Shown in pieces: positions 1 to 11,314 of a stretch of DNA of 64,000 bases. The position numbers and the translations under genes are program-made. The notes under the pieces are model-generated. The model saw only the letters and a program-made list of their open reading frames with translations. It was not told the DNA's origin and did no database searches. How positions within the stretch are numbered: the stretch's first letter is position 1; every line of letters starts with the position of its first letter. Source of the DNA: Branchiostoma floridae (taxonomy: Eukaryota > Chordata > Leptocardii > Amphioxiformes > Branchiostomatidae). Location: the NCBI RefSeq assembly GCF_000003815.2, contig NC_049979.1, positions 28,454,249-28,518,248 of the forward strand. Direction: 5' to 3'.

Positions 1-2123
1 CGGACCATCGCTCATATCAGGAGCTGATTAATTGTCACGCAAGTCCGGAATGTCCCGGGGGATGACGATTTGTACAACGCCAGTGTGTGTGTACACTATG
101 CTACGAACACCACCATCAGAAATTCAAACTTTTTTCCCTTTCAATATCTAAAAAAATCAATACATAAACATTTGTGTAACACTCCAAAATCATGTCTCTA
201 TTATGAACATGAACAAGGTATTATGAACATGTTTACACGACCAGTACTGGACCAGGCCTATAAGTCAAATCTAGAGAGAGTTCCTTGATTTGGTCAAGAT
301 ACTGAAACTTAGGAGAAAGTAAAGAATTCACGGCACAATAGATTTGAATTTATCCCACTAATGCAAAACGTGTTCAATATCAGTGTAGTTGCTATATCAT
401 TCTGTGGATTTGTGAATGTGACTTGTGAGTAACTTGCTTGAAATTAGGGGTGCATGCTTTATTTGCAGTGCACACTTTAAGCAAGACAATTATGGGTCAG
501 TTAACCCTTTCAAGACTTATGACACAGGCAGTGACACTGTAAATATCAGAGCAATTTTGTAATTATTATACCAAACTGAGTGTACATTAGGGACACATGT
601 TCACTCAAACTTTCACCTAGTGAATGGTGCAATACTTACTGTGAATTCAGTTATTGCTGCAAGACTTCATTTTGTTACGGAACGAGAAATCTTTGTGTTA
701 CATTTATTTAGTAACTACATTCAAAAAGCATGTTTGTGGCAGAAAGGTGAAAAGGGAAAACTTCAAAAATAAAACCACCGTGAACATTTCAAGCTTTACA
801 GTATTTCTAAAGTGTCTCCTTATACGGAAAATGGGCCAGTAATGTTCCCTCCCGTCTGTTAAAGTGCAGGGTAAATTGGTACCTGTGCCCGTGCCTGACA
901 CACGAACCACTTGTTGTAAGGCGGGGAGTGATGGATGGGCGCGAGACCCGCGGGCCGGGCGTGATTGATGCGTGCAGGGGCTGTATCGTGTTCAGGAACT
1001 GGATACGATTGGATGGTCGGCATTCCCGAAATAGTGTGTGATGAACCTGTATTTGTCACTCACGAGGGCGGTAATGACGCGTGGTGGCGTGGCCTGGCCA
1101 CAGCGGAGGTTTACATAACCAACAGAAATGATTTATTTTTGTATCAGCTGACAGCGAGAGGACTTTATGATGTTTATCTTCTCAAAAATTGGAAACATTT
1201 TGTTTTTGCTTGCACCATTTTTCCAAAAAAATTTTTCCCTTTTTGAAGTTTTTCAGATTTACTTCTTCAAAGAACAGTTAATGACCTAGACCAGATGGAT
1301 GTCACCATGGTTACTGGAAAAGTGACAGATACCCTGTGGAGCTTGGTTAAAATAATGTAGCAAGTAGCAAGACAGGGATAGAGGAGCTGGTCACCATTTA
1401 AGCATTGAGTAAAAATAAACAATGCAGTAGTTTTTTAGGCTATGCTACATTTGTATGTGAGGGTAATCTTTAAAAAATGCAGTTACATTTAGGATTATTC
1501 ACTTCAATTATTAGCATTACAAAAAAACAACATTTTCTCCATCTGTAACACACCAAACTGACTTGCTTTGGCCTTTAATTTTAGTATTGAAAGTTAGAGC
1601 AAAAGTTTTTCCTCTGGACCAATGACAACTTCTATGTCCAACACGCCCATATATGGAAAACCGAGCAGCTGTCCATCATACCACTGATGTGTGTGTGTAA
1701 GAAATACCACGTAATATATCCAGAAGTATGTTCTTGCCACTATATATGCAAATACTTTAGTTCTAATCTTTCCCTGAAGTGTAACAGTGGTTCTTTGTCA
1801 GGAAACCCCGCTGTTTGATTGATGGCTAAAGCCTGCGTCTCTTATTAATGCTGAAATCTGTCAACAACTTGAACCTGTGGTTAGAAAACTTTCAAAAGTT
1901 GTTGAACTTGAAGAGATGGAAAGGGAAGATATATGCATGTACTGAATATACTGTCAATGTATTTAAATTTGCGCTGATTTAATCTTGTGGTAGGGAGAAA
2001 ATGGGATGGTGTCAGAGTTCTGTACTAAATGTACTAGTCGTCAAAGACTCGTCATATACTGAGTGGTAGAAACACCAGCACCTTTGCAACAGCCAATCAG
2101 ACTGCAAACTACATTTAGAAATT
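1..2123. other. non-coding DNA with a CpG-rich islet
   Basis: I see no supportable gene here. Most of it is AT-rich. A short GC- and CpG-rich islet at about 865-1115 stands out from its surroundings; open frames cross it on both strands but match no family I know. Given the leftward KCTD-like exon at 10948-11003, this is probably intronic or flanking DNA of that gene. The islet may be a regulatory element, which is inference from composition only. Confidence 0.5.
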
Positions 2124-2475
2124 TTAGGTACAGGTACAGGTACATAGGTTTAGGTACAGGTCAGGACTACTACATGTACCTAAACCCCTGTTTGCTCAAT
2201 CATCTGTAAGTTATAACTGTCTTTCTTAGTGAGAAATTGTCATCTTTGTATAAATATCTATAATAGATATTTCAATTCTTAATTTTCAACTGCAAGATTA
2301 TCACAATTGTCATCTTTGATTTTGAATTTACTATACATATAGTCTCAAAAGTGGTGTTCCATAGTGATATAGTTTGTTTAGGTACACGTACAGGTACACA
2401 GATGTTTAGGTCCAGACCTGTACCTAAACAAGTTTAAAGGTATGGTACAGGTACGGGTATTTAGGTACACAGCCC
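2124..2475. repeat. dispersed inverted-repeat element, copy A (GTTTAGGTACAGGT ends)
   Basis: The left end carries repeated GGTACAGGT and GTTTAGGTACAGGT motifs. The right end carries the complement (CAGACCTGTACCTAAAC). A second copy lies at about 7912-8262 with the same order of landmarks: the GTTTAGGTACAGGT start, a CAACTGTCTTT-like segment, an AAAAGTGGTGTCCAT-like segment and a right end with AGGTC(C/T)(A/G)GAC. It looks like a non-autonomous DNA transposon. Target duplications are not clear. Confidence 0.6.
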
Positions 2476-2924
2476 TACCTACATGTGCCTGGGCAGTGAG
2501 TGTATCTTCACCATAACAGGTGTCTCCAACACATATTATGATAGTATTTTCAAGCGTATAGTACTTGCATAGATATGGCACATAGACAAGGTCGTAGGTA
2601 GGCAGAGGAAAGAACAAAAAATTTTGTTGTGTTCTCAGTATTAAAGCAGTCACCGCAAGAAAAGCTCAGTATAAAACCACCACGAACATTTCCATGTTAA
2701 ATCAAAGTTCTTAGTTGCATACACAATGTATATGTTGTCATTTGACACCTTACAAAGTTTGCAAACATAGCTAGGGCTTCCCAGTTGGAACATTACGACC
2801 CTAATCTGTATGGACGGGACAACTGTTCAGCAAATACCACAACTGCACAGGCACACTCCTCACGACCTTGGCTTTAACCCCGCCACGCGGCTAAAATAAA
2901 CATTATCGCTGGATATAGAATATG

Positions 2925-3275
2925 CAGGGCTCAAAATACCACCTGCATATGCAGGTTAGTGCAGGTAAAATTGGTGCTGTGCAGGTATTTCTGTGTCTAC
3001 CTCAACCTAACCTGCACTGGTCCATGTACTGGGTTTTATAGGTATACCTATCCTATAATGTACAAAAATGTAGGTCGTATATGGATTTGTTTTCAGCTCC
3101 ATTGACTGTTACCACCTATAGATTACAAAAGAAAAAAAATGGTTCCTGAAGAAATTTAGTATGATCCATACCTCCTAAATTCAGAGTGGTGCAGGTAAAA
3201 TTTGTCTGGTGCAGGTAATTTCCAATGTTACCTACGCTAGTGCAGGTATGCAGAAAAAAAGTATTTTGAGCCCTG
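2925..3275. mobile_element. hAT-like MITE with 6-bp target duplication
   Basis: A 351-bp element begins CAGGGCTCAAAATAC and ends with the exact complement GTATTTTGAGCCCTG. It is flanked on both sides by AATATG (2919-2924 and 3276-3281). The interior is built from repeated TGCAGGTA motifs in both orientations. CAGGG termini are typical of hAT elements, and hAT lineages with 5- or 6-bp duplications are known. No transposase is present, so it is non-autonomous. Confidence 0.8.
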
Positions 3276-3281
3276 AATATG

Positions 3282-4000
3282 GCTGTAATCCAGGTGCGTT
3301 GATCCCATGTCATTTCCTCGTCATTGACTTTGTAATTTTCTGCATCAAGTGTTGATGCCGGTTCGCTCGAAGGGAATGCTCGAGCTCGTATTTGAGGTCG
3401 TGAGGAGAAGAGACGTCCGTATGTAATCCGGTATACCGCGTATTTTCTACTGCGGAACGGACTGTAGAATTCTAATGGGTGAGAATTGGGTGGGATAAAA
3501 ATATATCTTCCTCGCAAATGTCCGTGACCTGAATTTTATGACAAGTCATGAATGCATCTGTACACAGACCAGACTGTGGCAATGAATCAAAAGTTTGTAC
3601 TTGTTTTACTTTGGCGTGTGAGCATTTTCTTTGGGTGATTCCCTCTTAGTATATTGTCTTTTCTGTGTATTTCTTCAGAATCTGTTAAGTACTTTGACTG
3701 TTTTTAACAGATGGCATTAGGCTCGTACGTGCGTACATGTATGTGGATCAGTAATTGAATGAATGCTATATACAAATGCATGTACAATCATATATAGCCT
3801 ACTTCCAGCCACAATAGCACCATAGTATCATGGTAAGCCTCCCCTGTATTTTCTTGATTATCAATACAGCATGCACTTTTAAAGCTTCTAAGAATTCCAA
3901 CAACGTGCTTTAAGTTGATGCCAAAGTCAGGTGCATACTTAATTTGAGTTTATTTGAATAAAAAACTTACCAAGGTGAAAATGCATCATTCCTTGAAAAC
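3282..4000. other. non-coding, with a CpG-containing exon-like patch at 3290-3540
   Basis: The minus strand of 3290-3517 stays open and has a coding-like composition, but I recognise no domain and no convincing splice-site pair. The hAT-like MITE at 2925-3275 sits directly against this patch. From 3540 to 4000 I see nothing. It may be a regulatory patch or a coding relic. Confidence 0.3.
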
Positions 4001-4145
4001 CAAAGTGTGCCACTAGGAGGCCCAAAATTGAACTTGACCGTCAGGTCAACAACAAATAACCATGTACCAAATATCATCACAATCCATCCAGAGGTTCTTA
4101 AGATATTCCGCCGGACTGTCCGGGACATGAACGCACACACACTTG
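4001..4145 (-). repeat. fragment of the ACCTCCAT-hairpin family
   Basis: In reverse orientation this carries hallmark segments of the family seen complete at 36279-36655: a GGATGGATTGTGATGATAT-like block and a TTTTGGGCCTCCTAGTGG-like block. The hairpin end itself is missing. Four comparable reverse-strand fragments occur at 31.6, 38.2, 38.3 and 40.4 kb. Confidence 0.6.
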
Positions 4146-4567
4146 CATACAGAGCAAAAACTATACCTCCATTTTTAAACTTATTTTTTGAAAGTACAAC
4201 TTTGTCTTTTGATCAATTTGAAGTAGCCTTCTTTACACAGATGGAACTACTACTAACAGCAACCCTTTCTTTGAGATTCTGCAATCGTATCGTTTCATTG
4301 TAACTCAGCGTACGAAATCAAAGCAAACGATATCCGTGGCATTGAATCACGAGCTATCTTGATGCGGAATCTCAGCGAGATTGCTCATCAAGTTCCCTCT
4401 GATTGAATGTTATTGTGCGTACGACGCGCGATCACATCTACCGAGTTTCATCAAGCAAAGAACTTCTTTGGTCTGTTGTAATCCAGGCAAGCCATTTGAG
4501 AATCCCAGAAAAGTAACCTCTTGTTGCTTAGGAGGAATGGTAGGGGTTAGATGAGTCCATTGGCCTG
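4146..4567. other. unassigned non-coding stretch
   Basis: No gene, RNA or clear repeat is recognised. A palindromic GCGCGATCAC-rich patch near 4425-4440 is the only GC-rich spot. Confidence 0.4.
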
Positions 4568-5010
4568 ATTGCCCGGGGCAAGACTTTTGTGATAGTGATG
4601 ATCAGGCAAGCGCATGTCCTACCGCACTTGCCTGATCAGGCCAGTGCAATTTGGGTTGATATACTACTTTAGTAGCAGGCTTTTAGCTAGGATTTTATCA
4701 TAGGGGGTCCAAATTTCTTGGTGAGTTGCGGTAAGTGATAAAGGTACATAGAGTAACTCAGTAGGGGGTTCAAGAATTTTAAGTTCAAATGGTACATTCT
4801 AAGGTATCCTAAGGGGCAAAATTACTGTCAGAGAGGTCACAGTAGAAAACTGTCTAAGGGTATCTGGTGCGTCCAATTTCTTGTTATTTTAAGAAAAGCG
4901 TGTCCAAATGATGCCATGACACATGCCTGACTAAAAGCCTGCAATCGGGCAAGCACATGTCCTGCCGTACTTCCCGATTGGACCAATGCAATTTGGGTTG
5001 ACATTGGTAT
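4568..5010. repeat. GGCAAG-family element interrupted by a 268-bp MITE
   Basis: Two related blocks (about 4568-4665 and 4943-5010) share CAAGCRCATGTCCT and CAATGCAATTTGGGTTGA-type motifs, and belong with the element at 6486-6837. Between them is a separate inverted-repeat unit at 4675-4942. It opens GCAGGCTTTTAGCTAGG and closes CCTGACTAAAAGCCTGC, near-perfect complements. The arrangement suggests one element inserted into or beside another. Confidence 0.6.
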
Positions 5011-6480
5011 ATTGGGCTGGATAAATTGCTCCTAAACGTAGTAGCCCGGCCCGTTTTGTAGCTAAAACATTATTACATGTACAAATGTACATGCTTTAAA
5101 GTAAAGTGCTTTCATTCTCAAAAAGAGGATTTTCTTGCTGCAGGTTTAAATTTGTTATCAAAATTTCAGGCAGGCTAGAAATGACCGTGTATTTGCCCAA
5201 CAGGACCAGTATATTCTGGGAAACGTTTCCTACCCTGAATAGGCACAGAATTTTTTTTCACGTCAAAAGATGATAAATTAGATTAAAACTAGTGCTGCCT
5301 AATGAGACAAAGAAGTCAACTGATCTAGCAGTTTGATATATTTATAATTAGGAACTTATAAACTAATGATTTGAACTTTATAATGAAGCATAGATATAAT
5401 AAATCTCTCTAGTTTAGGTCACATGTTTTCTTCGTCTCTGAATAAGACAATGTATAAATTATAATGTTACAGTAACACTTGTCAAAACTCAAACTCTAAC
5501 TTTGTATAATCTGGAAGTGGAGAAGAAGAAACATTCATGTAGCCTTTTCTCACGATCAGCCAACATAACTTCATAAGTACTAACAAGTGCAGTACATGTA
5601 CCTACATGCAATACCGGTAGTCCAATCAGGACCTTAAAATGACTTTCAAATGTATTCCCCTTTGAACATACATGTATAATGAAACAATCAAAATGCAGAG
5701 AACCCTAAATCAACTATCCTAATGTAATACATATGCAGCTCACACAGCACATGTTAGCCTGCACTTTACAAAAATTGCCTCTACTCAGGGAAACGTGGCC
5801 CATTATAAGTACCTCTGTAAATGTCCCTATAACATATAAGTACTTCATAAAGAGTGGGAGAGTGCCTATATGACCTGATAATTGCCACATCTGAAGCACT
5901 GTGACAGGTGTGTGGTGTGAAGATCGTACAATCATAACAAAATTATTCATATCTCTATCAGTATTACTATTAGATTTCATTTTACATTGATGAAGGTTAG
6001 ACATCCAGATCCTGTTCAAAGTTTTTATCTTATTTTGAATTTTAAATTTCTGCCTTCAATTTGAGGATCTACATCTTTAGAAATAGAAGCAATAGAGTTT
6101 GCACAACAAAGTGATTTCCAAGATAACTACACAACGGTCAGTATGTACTTGTTTTTTGTATCATATCAAAGAAAATCAAAAGTTTAGCAGTGCTGGTATA
6201 CTTCATCATTGGCCTGGGGCTCAAATTGCTACTTAAAACCACATACACATCAAATTGGAAGTGTGCACATATTTATAATCATCTATCAAACTTGCACATA
6301 TGTTTATGCAAGTAGCTTTATACCCATCATCACCAGTAGGAATACCCAATAAATAATATGAAATTGTGAAAAAGTGTTTTCTTAAGGTAGGGTTTACAGA
6401 ATTTAATTGCAATATTTGTCCTCCATATACCATACTGTACTTTGTACGTCACAATGTCCATGTACTTAACAGTATGAAGA
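5011..6480. other. AT-rich non-coding DNA
   Basis: I see no gene. Open frames are short and occur on both strands with no family resemblance. This is likely intronic sequence of the leftward KCTD-like gene. Confidence 0.45.
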
Positions 6481-6485
6481 CTCTA

Positions 6486-6837
6486 CAGGGTTGGACAAGT
6501 CCACTAGCCTAAGTTATTGTCCCAGGCAAGTGTAAGTGCTGTTCGGGCAAGTGCATGACCTACCCCACTTGCCCGATCGGGCAAGTAGGATTTTTCCATT
6601 GAGTGAGATTTTATACTTGTTACCTTCTACAGTCATGACATCAAGACATGGTCAACATTGAAAAATAAACTTTAAGGCAATAATAAGAATTCCATTGCTG
6701 GAAGTGACAATGCATATAATTATAAAAGTGACCGTCATTTGAATTTTGGGCAAGTAAAAAGTTGGTTCGGGCAAGTAAATCTTTTATGTGCTTGCCCAAT
6801 AGGACAAATGAATTAATAGAAAACTTGTCCAACCCTG
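6486..6837. mobile_element. hAT-like MITE with 5-bp target duplication
   Basis: A 352-bp element starts CAGGGTTGGACAAGT and ends with its exact complement ACTTGTCCAACCCTG. CTCTA flanks both ends (6481-6485 and 6838-6842). Internally, GGGCAAGT motifs recur in both orientations, as in the related blocks near 4.6 and 4.95 kb. There is no coding capacity. Confidence 0.8.
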
Positions 6838-7270
6838 CTCTACTTATAAAGTTGAACTATTCTTAGATAGTACTTATAGTACAGTAACTTTAACAAAGAT
6901 AACATTTGTACATTCCATTTCTACCACACTAAATATGTTATGCAAGTAATTTTTTTCTGTACTGTACTTAAGTACATGTACATTCTTCTCATCTGCACAT
7001 GTATACATTTAAATTTTAAAACACAATGACATAATGTAATTTGAGCCTTGCTTATTGGAAAAGTACTGTTATCCAGAGTAATGTCTTTAATTCTAATGAA
7101 ATAGTACTGTAAATGGCACTTAATCTTAACAACTATAGCAGGAATTATTATGACAAAGGCACATAATCAAAATAATCAAAATAGGTCGAACAGGTAATTT
7201 GTACTGGTTTATGATTTATGTACACATGTACTGTAGGTCCCCTACTACACCAACAACAACCATTTTTAAA
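6838..7270. other. AT-rich non-coding DNA
   Basis: Nothing recognisable was found. Confidence 0.4.
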
Positions 7271-7850
7271 CTTCAACTGTCAAGGTCATGGTATCCTTGA
7301 ACTGCGTCCCTGTCCCCACTGCCCCTCCCAGAGGGCGGGTTTGCACGTGCCCGGCGGAGACCGTTCCGAAATTTCCCGCGCCCTCCGCGATAACCACATG
7401 GCATGCGCTGGCGGCACACCTTGTCACGAGGGGCTATTTCTGAATTCGTAATTTCTCTTCGCAAAGGTCGACGTCCTTTAGGAACGTTTGGCGCAAAACC
7501 AAGTTCCGTCAGGGACGGGAGCCGAGGAGGGATGACGCTCATATTTCCCACGACCCCGCCATAAATAGCGTAGGTATTCCATTGACCACTGTGACCAAAA
7601 CAACATGTCCATAACGTGACAAGCTAACTCAGGGTCGCGGGCGAGGGGTATCGGGTGACGCATTTTCGACATCATCGCTGTAAACCATTCCCGTGTTTAC
7701 AGTGTTGGGTGCCGTGATAAGATACGCTGCAGCGGTGATCTCATTTGCATAATGGGGAGGACCACAACTTGATAAGCTCCTCAGGGGGGACCCGAGGCTC
7801 TTACCAGAAGTAAACACCCTCCCTCCAGTTCTGATCCAAGTTTTATACAT
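7271..7850. promoter_or_regulatory. CpG-rich candidate regulatory region with POU and GATA sites
   Basis: GC- and CpG-rich in an AT-rich setting. It contains a perfect octamer-type site ATTTGCATAAT at 7743-7753 and two GATA sites (TGATAAGA at 7715-7722, TGATAAG at 7770-7776) within about 60 bp. The open frames crossing it on both strands match no known protein. It would lie in intron 1 or the flank of the leftward KCTD-like gene. An enhancer or alternative promoter is the simplest reading; an unrecognised exon cannot be excluded. Confidence 0.35.
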
Positions 7851-7911
7851 TGTATGTAAAAAGTCTACTCAGTATACTCCTATGTTATCTCTAGCTATGT
7901 AGAAATTTTGT

Positions 7912-8262
7912 GTACATGTAGATGTACACAGGTTTAGGTACAGGTTTTGGTCCTCTTTTAGGACCTGCAACTGTAACTAAACAAGTTTAATAAATCAATC
8001 TGTATCCATCATCCAACTGTCTTTATTACTGTGATGAGGATCCACAGATTTGAGTCTTGATACAACTCTTGGCAAAGTTATCTTGATCTGCAAGTTTATC
8101 ACAGTTGTTATCAATGATTTGGGATCTACTTATCTGATCATGAAGTCTTAAAAAAAGTGGTGTCCATAAGTGCTTTAGTTTTTGCAAATACATTTTTGTA
8201 CAGTTTGTTTGTACAGATACACCAGATGTACAGGTCTGGACCAAAGTGCTTGAAGTACATAA
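7912..8262. repeat. dispersed inverted-repeat element, copy B (GTTTAGGTACAGGT ends)
   Basis: Second copy of the element at 2124-2475, with the same order of landmarks and similar length. Confidence 0.6.
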
Positions 8263-8465
8263 ATTATGCAGTTTTCCTTACTTCTTGTCCTAAATTTTCA
8301 CAGTGCAATTCCGTGTCATATTTGAGGAGAGTCACACCTCAAAAAGAGTGGGGGCTGTCCCTGAGTGGATAAAATAAATCTGTCTAGAAATGCAGCTTGT
8401 AGTTGTACTGTTCAGCTTTTAACCTGGTGTGGTACACCAGTGGTTTCCTGTCCGAGTATGCAATA

Positions 8466-8668
8466 CAAACAAAAACAAACAAACAAACAAACAACTCTCA
8501 CCTGCAGAAGAAAGAGTCAGGAATCCACATCAGGGTCTGCTTGGAGGTTGAAAACCTAAAAAGAGGAAAAGCAGAAGAGTGGTCAATTACTCTATTTTGC
8601 TTATTTTGAGAAAGAGAGAGAGGGGGCGAGAGGGAGAGAGAGGGAAAGAGAGAGAGAAAGAGAGAGCT
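8466..8668. repeat. two simple-sequence tracts
   Basis: An (AAAC)n tract lies at 8466-8496 and a GA-rich tract at 8611-8668. No gene was seen between 8263 and 9059. Confidence 0.8.
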
Positions 8669-9059
8669 TTGGTAGAGACTAGTTAGAGCCAGGGACCACT
8701 TACTAGTAGCCTTTAATAATAATAGTTTGCTCTCACTCAGCTCTCACTCCCAGTCTCAGTAAGATTGGATTACTGTCAAACTTGTCTAAGAGGACCCCCC
8801 AGGGGACCAAGACACTAGTAATCTGGTCATCTTAAACAACTGGTCTTCTTATAAAAAAGGGGAGTGACAACTGATCTGATGAGCATGCATCAAATTGTGT
8901 TTGTACAAAGACGTTACAAAACATGTGCCATACAAAGAAATATAAGAAATCAGACACTTAATAAATATGCTATAGAATGCTTCTAAAGCCAATTTCAAGA
9001 ACATGATGGGACAAAACAAAAGTAATGTATTGTTTAGTATATTACCATACATAATTTGT

Positions 9060-9290
9060 GTGCTTACTAGTAGTAGTCACCTGTTCAACCTTCTTGACCA
9101 TTTCGATTTTATAATGAAGGCAAATTTTTTGCCACTTTTTTATTACTGAATTTCAGACACAATTATTTTTTCCTGAATCTGATGAACAGTTTGTTACTTA
9201 CATCTATGGGGAAAAAACATGAAACCTTATACTGAGACACTCACTTATCACTATCCTGTGAATGATTATTATGGAAATAGGTAATATGCA
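9060..9290 (+). repeat. fragment of dispersed repeat family R3
   Basis: It shares the block CTGTTCAACCTTCTTGACCA and the following TAATGAAGGCAAAT with the fuller copy at 62925-63262, and with the reverse copy at about 20995-21345. It looks like an interspersed, non-coding element. Confidence 0.5.
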
Positions 9291-9365
9291 TTAGCATTAC
9301 AGTGATTAGGCTTAAGGTGTTAACCCCAATCAGTAATCACTGTGTAATGCATAATGACCATTTAC

Positions 9366-10002
9366 AAGTACAGGGGTGCCTAAGCATTTGCACGAATGAA
9401 ATTCGTACGAATATTATGTGATACACACGAATCACTATGCGAAAACGCACGAATATTATGAAATTCGCACGAATCACTATGCAAAAACGCACAAATATTA
9501 TGAAATTCGTACGAACCACTATGTGATTCACACGAACCTTATGAGATTTGCACGATCCTTATGCGAAATTGCGCAACCACTGCCGGGGTCACGTGACAGA
9601 TGGAGCGGGATTTTCAAGATGGTGGCTTTGATCGGCGGCGACGGAAAATACGATGTAACACGCCTAAATGAAGCAAAACAGTAGCTCACAGGCTATCAAA
9701 TACATCTTTGCGACGGTAAATGTCAATTCCATGCCTTGAAATATAAATATCACGGGTAGAAACGCTCAAAATCATGCCTCCTCCCAGCCGCCGTTTTTGC
9801 ATAAGGATCGTGCAAATCTCATAAGGTTCGTGTGAATCACATAGTGGTTCGTACGAATTTCATAATATTCGTGCGTTTTTGCATAGTGATTCGTGCGAAT
9901 TTTATAATATTCGTGCGTTTTCGCATAGTGATTCGTGTGTATCACATAATATTCGTACGAATTTCATAGAGTTCGTGCAAATGCTTAGGCACCCCTGAAG
10001 TA
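9366..10002. mobile_element. 627-bp foldback element with tandem-repeat arms and a promoter-like core
   Basis: The element proper is 9371-9997, flanked by AAGTA on both sides (9366-9370, 9998-10002). The outer ends CAGGGGTGCCTAAGCATTTG are perfectly inverted. The arms are about 200 bp each (9371-9568 and 9793-9997) and consist of tandem units of about 42 bp built on CACGAAT...TATGCGAAAACG. The GC-richer core (9569-9792) holds a palindromic E-box GTCACGTGAC (9588-9597) and a YY1-like CAAGATGGTGGC (9615-9626). There is no transposase. It resembles a hAT-like foldback MITE; a captured host promoter or 5' exon in the core is possible. Confidence 0.85.
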
Positions 10003-10089
10003 GGTGTGAAGGTTTCACTATGTGCCCTGAGAGTCTTTATTCTGTCAATATTTTCCAAAATGCACACCCCTTTTGTAGAAATCTGAAAT

Positions 10090-10455
10090 GTCATACTGCG
10101 CTACCCCTGGTGTTAGTCTGGCTTAACTGTGTTTGGCCCAGACACTAAAGGTCCTGGGTTCTAATCACCTGACATGCTCATTGATGTTGGCATTGGAAAT
10201 GGCACTTTACAAAAATTTCCTTACTTCACTCAGGTGCAAATGAGTACCTAACTGCCATTAGGAAAGTCCCTCGGATAGGACGTAAACCAGAGGCTTTGAG
10301 TTTAAGGACTGCCACACCACGATTCGAGCATGTAAACTAAAAGAATTTTAACCCACCACACTTGTCAAAATGTGTAGGGGTCCTTTCTGGTGTGAGTGGC
10401 GGTATACAGCTTGATCCCTGCTATAAGGCAAGCTATATAATATCCTTGCATCATG
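10090..10455 (+). mobile_element. tRNA-derived SINE, family 2, near-complete copy
   Basis: The head has a B-box-like GGTCCTGGGTTCTAATC preceded by GTGTTTGGCCCAGA. The body follows with TTTCCTTACTTCACTCAGG and a downstream GAGCATGTAAACTAAAAGAA region. Related copies occur at 14.6-15.1 kb, 25.7-26.2 kb (reverse) and split around the retrotransposon at 53.6-55.44 kb (reverse). The tRNA-like head is degraded, so this is not a functional tRNA gene. Confidence 0.65.
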
Positions 10456-10947
10456 TTTAATCAAGTTAATTTCCAATCATGTTATATAGACTGACTGATA
10501 GTAGTATATAGTTCATTGAGTAATAATATCCATGATCGTCACTTGTAATCCGGAACTGTTGTATTTTAAGTGTGATATGTGACATGAGCACTTTAAACGT
10601 GTTGGGTGACACATCTTTTGAAAAAGTGCTCCTTCAAAACGTGCAAAAATACTCATTATGAGTGTAAAGGAACACAGGAAGAGGCCAAAGCCATACATCT
10701 GCTTGGAAATTATAGCGGGTCACCAAAAATTATTCTGTGACTGTAGTTGTTTTATGTCTAAAAAAATACAAAAATAAGATATAATGTGATATAATTCTTG
10801 TCTACAATGAAGCTCATTCGATTTTAATAAGATAGACCTATTAAACAATCTCAAGTTCGCGAAGGGGCCAAAAATAATTTTTTTCAGCCGAACCAAAACT
10901 ATGCCCCCCTCCCACACCTATGTGATATTTCGCGGAGACAAACTCAC
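10456..10947. other. 5' part of the KCTD-like first intron, AT-rich
   Basis: No coding signal. This lies just downstream of the GTGAGT donor of the minus-strand exon at 10948-11003. I searched the rest of the window to the left for the next BTB exon, which in KCTD3/SHKBP1 would continue FSTSRQTL, and did not find it. The intron therefore probably runs past the left edge. Confidence 0.5.
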
Positions 10948-11003
10948 CTTGTACCGCCGACATTCAGGTGGATGATGTCCCCCGGACACGGCAGGGGATC
11001 CAT
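10948..11003 (-). CDS. first coding exon of a KCTD3/SHKBP1-like BTB (T1) protein
   Basis: On the minus strand the ATG at 11003 has a strong context (A at -3, G at +4) and an in-frame TAA 36 nt upstream (11037-11039), so the start is well defined. The 18 full codons read MDPLPCPGDIIHLNVGGT, then AG, then a GTGAGT donor at 10947, leaving a phase-2 intron whose next residue would probably be Arg. The (D/E)IxxLNVGGTR string is the opening strand of the T1/BTB domain, and among KCTD proteins it fits KCTD3 and SHKBP1 best. Those proteins carry a BTB domain followed by WD-like repeats and act as scaffolds or trafficking factors for membrane proteins (family knowledge). The gene runs leftward and the rest lies outside the window or was not found. 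Other KCTD members are possible. Divergent to RCC1L. Confidence 0.75.
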
Positions 11004-11314
11004 GCTACCAAACAGGGCAAAATACAGCTTGCTGTGTTACATGGAGAAACTTAAAAGCGTGTAAAAATCCCAATATTACCAGGGAAAATATCGGAAGAAC
11101 GAAAGGATGACTGCAATCCTGCGCGGTGACCCGACAAATATAACCACTCCGCGCAGCCCCAAATCACCATCTCTGATTGGTCAAATTGGTGCATTACGTA
11201 ATTTGAGGTCATCCAAGATGGCTGCGCACATGGTTTTTAAAATTTCCACGCATTACTCTAAATCTTGAGGCAATTTTGACAATAACTCGAAGGTGGGAAT
11301 AGATTTTGAGGACC
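11004..11314. promoter_or_regulatory. shared divergent promoter of the KCTD3-like gene and RCC1L
   Basis: Only 311 bp separate the two start codons. The RCC1L-proximal part has two inverted CCAAT boxes (ATTGG at 11176-11180 and 11185-11189). A CAAGATGGCTGC at 11214-11225 resembles the YY1/AAGATGGC element common near housekeeping-gene start sites. No clear TATA box is visible. CpGs are denser than in the flanks. Initiation for RCC1L probably lies around 11210-11300. Motif calls are by eye. Confidence 0.65.

Noticed and set aside
9418-9684. 88-codon frame with a repeating TNHYAKTHEYYEIR peptide
   Set aside because: It is the translation of 42-bp tandem units in the foldback element's arm.
1-10947. 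Second exon of the KCTD3-like gene
   Set aside because: I looked on the minus strand for an FSTSRQTL-like BTB continuation and found none. It is probably outside the window.
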